A program made the position numbers and the translations under genes. This document shows, piece by piece, positions 22,433 to 24,895 of a DNA stretch of 24,895 nt. Source of the stretch: an uncultured Bacteroidota bacterium (lineage in GTDB: Bacteria > Bacteroidota > Bacteroidia > UKL13-3); contig CAISTO010000397.1 in assembly GCA_903888395.1 (NCBI GenBank), forward strand, positions 1 to 24,895, read 5' to 3'. The notes below the pieces were generated by a model, which searched no databases, was not told the DNA's origin, and worked only from the letters and a program-made list of their open reading frames with translations. The stretch's first letter is position 1. Each line of letters begins with the position of its first letter.

Positions 22433-23533
22433 TTAATTCATTATTTTCACAAATTCATCGAACAAATACCTGCTATCGTGCGGACCAGGAGCTGCTTCGG
22501 GATGGTATTGAACTGAAAATGCTTTTCTTTTTTTTAATTTAATTCCCTCAATGGTTTCATCATTTAAATTAACATGTGTAATTTCAATGTTTGTATTGTT
22601 ATCTACGTCTTTTGCCTTTACTGCAAAACCATGATTTTGTGAAGTAATTTCACATAAACCAGTTTGTAAATTTTTAACCGGATGGTTCAAACCTCTGTGT
22701 CCGTTAAACATTTTAAATGTTTCTAATCCTTGACTTTCTGCCAATATTTGATGACCTAAACAAATCCCAAATAAAGGCACACCAGCATCAACTATTTGTT
22801 TAACAGTTTCTACCGCATAAGGCATTACGCTTGGATCGCCAGGACCATTTGAAATCATAAAACCATTGGGTTTAAATTTCATCATTTCCTCAAATGAAGT
22901 ATTACAATTAAAAACTGCTAAATAATTATCTCTTTCGGTTAGGCAACGTAAAATATTTTTCTTTACACCTAAATCCAACACCGCAACTCTTCTTGCAGCA
23001 TCTTCATTTCCTACATAATAAGTTTCGGCAGTTGATACTTTGCTGGCAAGCTCTAAACCTTCCATGGAAGGCACTTTTGCTAACTCAGCAGTTAATTCTT
23101 CAATAGATTTTTCTTCCGATGAAATGATGCAATTCATGGCACCTTTTTGACGAATATGACGAACAATTGCTCTGGTATCAACATCAGCAATTCCGACCAA
23201 ATTATTGATTGAAAAATACTCTTGAATGGTTTGGTCTGCTAATTTTCTATCGTGAGTTACATTAAAACTTTTACAAACTAATCCAGCAATTTTGATGTCA
23301 TTGCTTTCAATTTCATCGTTGTGAATGCCGTAATTTCCAATATGTACATTGGTTTCTACTAAAATTTGTCCAAAATAACTTGGGTCTGTAAAAACTTCTT
23401 GATAGCCCGACATGCCTGTGTTAAAGCATATTTCGCCATAAGTAGTTCCAATTTTACCGATTGAAGTTCCTTTAAATACAGTGCCATCGGCTAAAAGTAA
23501 CACTGCTGGAAATTTGTTTATTAACTTTGTCAA
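22433..23533 (-). CDS. carA: Carbamoyl-phosphate synthase small (glutaminase) subunit
   Basis: Hydrolyses glutamine and passes ammonia to CarB for carbamoyl phosphate, used for pyrimidines and arginine. 366 aa: N-terminal CPSase_sm domain (LLLADGTVFKGTSIG, GEICFNTGMSGYQEVFTDPSYFGQI), then a class I glutamine amidotransferase domain with catalytic Cys258 (FGICLGHQ), His344 and Glu346 (VQYHPEAAPGPHDS) and ISNGPGDPS. The start is TTG at 23533 (MTKLINKFPAVLLLADG); there is no in-frame ATG between the promoter and this codon, and the length fits homologues. The large subunit carB is not in the window. The promoter at 23551-23580 is bracketed by an inverted repeat. Confidence 0.95.
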   Translation of the reverse strand: MTKLINKFPAVLLLADGTVFKGTSIGKIGTTYGEICFNTGMSGYQEVFTDPSYFGQILVETNVHIGNYGIHNDEIESNDIKIAGLVCKSFNVTHDRKLADQTIQEYFSINNLVGIADVDTRAIVRHIRQKGAMNCIISSEEKSIEELTAELAKVPSMEGLELASKVSTAETYYVGNEDAARRVAVLDLGVKKNILRCLTERDNYLAVFNCNTSFEEMMKFKPNGFMISNGPGDPSVMPYAVETVKQIVDAGVPLFGICLGHQILAESQGLETFKMFNGHRGLNHPVKNLQTGLCEITSQNHGFAVKAKDVDNNTNIEITHVNLNDETIEGIKLKKRKAFSVQYHPEAAPGPHDSRYLFDEFVKIMN

Positions 23534-23546
23534 AGTGGTTTGGGTT

Positions 23547-23580
23547 TTGGCAAAAGTAAACTTTTTTAACTTTTTGCCAA
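23547..23580 (-). promoter_or_regulatory. carA promoter bracketed by an inverted repeat
   Basis: Minus strand: TTG (23578-23580), 19- to 20-base spacer, TACTTTTG (23551-23558). The perfect 9-base arms TTGGCAAAA / TTTTGCCAA (23547-23555, 23572-23580) include the -33 TTG on one side and the TTTTG of the -7 box on the other, so a protein bound here would block RNA polymerase. No T run follows, so it is unlikely to be a terminator. Confidence 0.6.
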
Positions 23581-23608
23581 TTGATGTTTCTCAATCATTG
23601 TCCACAAA

Positions 23609-24847
23609 TTATACTAATTCTTTGTGAAGGCTTGTTTTTGTTCTGTTTATAAATAATAATATAAAAATGATGGTATAAGCCACACCCAATTGGGTAGTTA
23701 AAAATGCTTCAATGAGAAAGGCCATGGAAATAACCAGAAAATGCGCTAATAAATTCATATTCTGAAAATCTGAAATAATTGAAAAATAAAAGGAAGTTAA
23801 AAATATCAATAATCCTATCATTCCAATGGAAGCCAAATAAAACAAAAACTGATTATGAGGAATTATTTTTTTAGTAACATCAGGGTATTTTTCTGCAAAT
23901 ATTTGATTGTTTAAATCTTCAATATCACCTAATCCACAACCCAAAAACCAGGAAGAATTTTCAGTAATTTCAATGGCATTTTTATAGGAAATCATCCTAC
24001 TTCCAAGCGATTGATCATTTGCACTTCCACCATTTTTATAATTATCAATGTCATTCTGCGTATTGGTTAATTTGTTTCTTACAGTTGGAGAAAACTTGAA
24101 CGTAAACACAGCAACAATGGCACATAATACAAAAATTGAAAACGATAAAATATATTGTTTTTTAAGAATAATTTGCTCGTAAAAAACCAATAATACTAAT
24201 CCGTAAAACGAAAACAGCCCTGCTCGAACTGAGAATATATGAAGAAATATAATCAGGAAAATGGTGATAAAAACGATAATTGACTTATAAAGTAAAACAC
24301 TTTCATTTTTAAACGAATTGTATAATAAATAAATAGAAAAAGCACACATTAAACTAAATGTGGGATGATGACCAACCATGGTAGGCATGACCCTACTTTC
24401 TAAATAGGCTTGGTTTACTTCCGCTTGGTTATTAAAATAAAAAATCAATGCTTGAATAGCAGTAATAATTACACCTAAAACAAATGTATAAATAATAATT
24501 TTTTTTCTTTTTTCTGGTATTTCATCCATTTGAGCGTAGGCAAATGGCATGACCAAAAATGGAATTAAAATTTGTATTCTTAAGCTAAAATAGTTTAAAT
24601 TATTTGAATATAAAACGGAAGGAATTACTGCCAAAATACTAATAATTAAGGCAAAAAGAGATTTAGAATTCAATAAGTTTTTGAACCAAAATTTTGGTTT
24701 TGCTGAAAGCAATCCAATTAATGTAAACCCAATCATAGCAATGCTTAACAAAGCTCTAAAATAATCGGTAGTAAATATTCCAATAACAGAAAGCCATAAA
24801 AAAAACAGCAATAAGTCGTTGTTATATTTTAAAAACTTTTCTCTCAT
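23609..24847 (-). CDS. O-antigen ligase/polymerase family membrane protein
   Basis: 412 aa with about ten to twelve hydrophobic segments and a long charged loop (about 255-335) before the last helices, the topology of the Wzy_C family that joins O-antigen to lipid A core (WaaL) or polymerises polysaccharide. The loop holds SLGSRMISYKNAIEITENSSWFLGCGLGD and the family's KIIPHNQFLFYLASIGMIG, with the conserved His-Asn (PHNQ). WaaL and Wzy cannot be told apart from this. The start is ATG at 24847, 6 bases after the stop of the upstream gene, so the two are cotranscribed, probably in a surface-polysaccharide cluster lying beyond the window. Confidence 0.82.
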   Translation of the reverse strand: MREKFLKYNNDLLLFFLWLSVIGIFTTDYFRALLSIAMIGFTLIGLLSAKPKFWFKNLLNSKSLFALIISILAVIPSVLYSNNLNYFSLRIQILIPFLVMPFAYAQMDEIPEKRKKIIIYTFVLGVIITAIQALIFYFNNQAEVNQAYLESRVMPTMVGHHPTFSLMCAFSIYLLYNSFKNESVLLYKSIIVFITIFLIIFLHIFSVRAGLFSFYGLVLLVFYEQIILKKQYILSFSIFVLCAIVAVFTFKFSPTVRNKLTNTQNDIDNYKNGGSANDQSLGSRMISYKNAIEITENSSWFLGCGLGDIEDLNNQIFAEKYPDVTKKIIPHNQFLFYLASIGMIGLLIFLTSFYFSIISDFQNMNLLAHFLVISMAFLIEAFLTTQLGVAYTIIFILLFINRTKTSLHKELV

Positions 24848-24853
24848 TAATTT

Positions 24854-24895
24854 CTAGTTGTTTATTAATTCTTTTGCTGCTAAAATAACTTGTGC
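24854..24895 (-). CDS. C-terminal fragment of an upstream gene
   Basis: Only the last 13 codons and a TAG stop are in the window: AQVILAAKELINN. The fragment ends 6 bases before the O-antigen ligase ATG, so it belongs to the same operon. An alanine-rich amphipathic C-terminal helix is common in glycosyltransferases and related enzymes, but the fragment is too short to name. Confidence 0.55.
   Translation of the reverse strand, partial: AQVILAAKELINN

Noticed and set aside
23547..23580. Inverted repeat before carA as the terminator of the O-antigen ligase gene
   Set aside because: The loop is long and there is no T run after it on the minus strand, while a promoter fits exactly within it.

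Overview
The window looks like a chromosomal segment from a low-GC member of the Bacteroidota. The evidence is the Bacteroidota-type long NusB, the leucine dehydrogenase / nusB / lipoprotein order, a DUF5777-like beta-barrel, many SPII lipoproteins, A-rich leaders in place of Shine-Dalgarno sequences, and repeated matches to the Bacteroidota promoter (TTG, then TAnnTTTG). The one strong Shine-Dalgarno is on rpsU, as expected for this phylum. All genes run on the minus strand except one (2484-3755). No tRNA, rRNA, CRISPR array, insertion sequence or phage gene was seen. I cannot assign a genus.

Layout by position. 1-2330: partial lipoprotein gene, nusB, leucine dehydrogenase. 2484-3755 (+): CNNM/CorC-type membrane protein. 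3771-5214: small DoxX-like membrane protein and a lipoprotein resembling a TlpA N-terminal domain. 5251-8552: unit A, with a Tat-exported four-cluster ferredoxin, an NrfD/PsrC-type quinone protein, a membrane-anchored small protein and a monohaem cytochrome c. 8885-13233: unit B, with a YceI-like lipoprotein, a small lipoprotein, two lipoprotein cytochromes (one carrying an ethylbenzene-dehydrogenase-like domain) and an outer-membrane barrel. 13661-18206: coaE, a Cys-rich secreted protein, a VIT-type transporter and topoisomerase IV subunit A. 18362-20256: LysM lytic transglycosylase and a Thr/Ser-linker lipoprotein. 20477-24895: rpsU, FtsB/DivIC, enolase, carA, O-antigen ligase and the end of a further gene.

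The most interesting part is 5251-13400. Units A and B each begin with the same roughly 90-base regulatory region: a TGAC-N4-GTCA palindrome, a TGTGACAG element, a -33 TTG and a CATCTTTG -7 box, all at identical spacing in the two copies. This predicts joint control by a CRP/FNR-family regulator that is not encoded in the window. Together the two units look like an uncharacterised electron-transfer module. A quinone-reactive NrfD/ferredoxin pair sits in the inner membrane, a soluble or anchored cytochrome c in the periplasm, and YceI-like and cytochrome lipoproteins plus a barrel in the outer envelope. Three lipoproteins carry C-x-K-(D/E) after the lipid cysteine, which resembles the Bacteroidota surface-export signal. 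No terminal reductase or molybdopterin subunit is present, so substrate and direction of electron flow are unknown.

The rest is mostly housekeeping. Points of note there are the classic rpsU leader, probable TTG starts for carA and the divIC-like gene, an inverted repeat that brackets the carA promoter, and a QPTLF tail on ParC.
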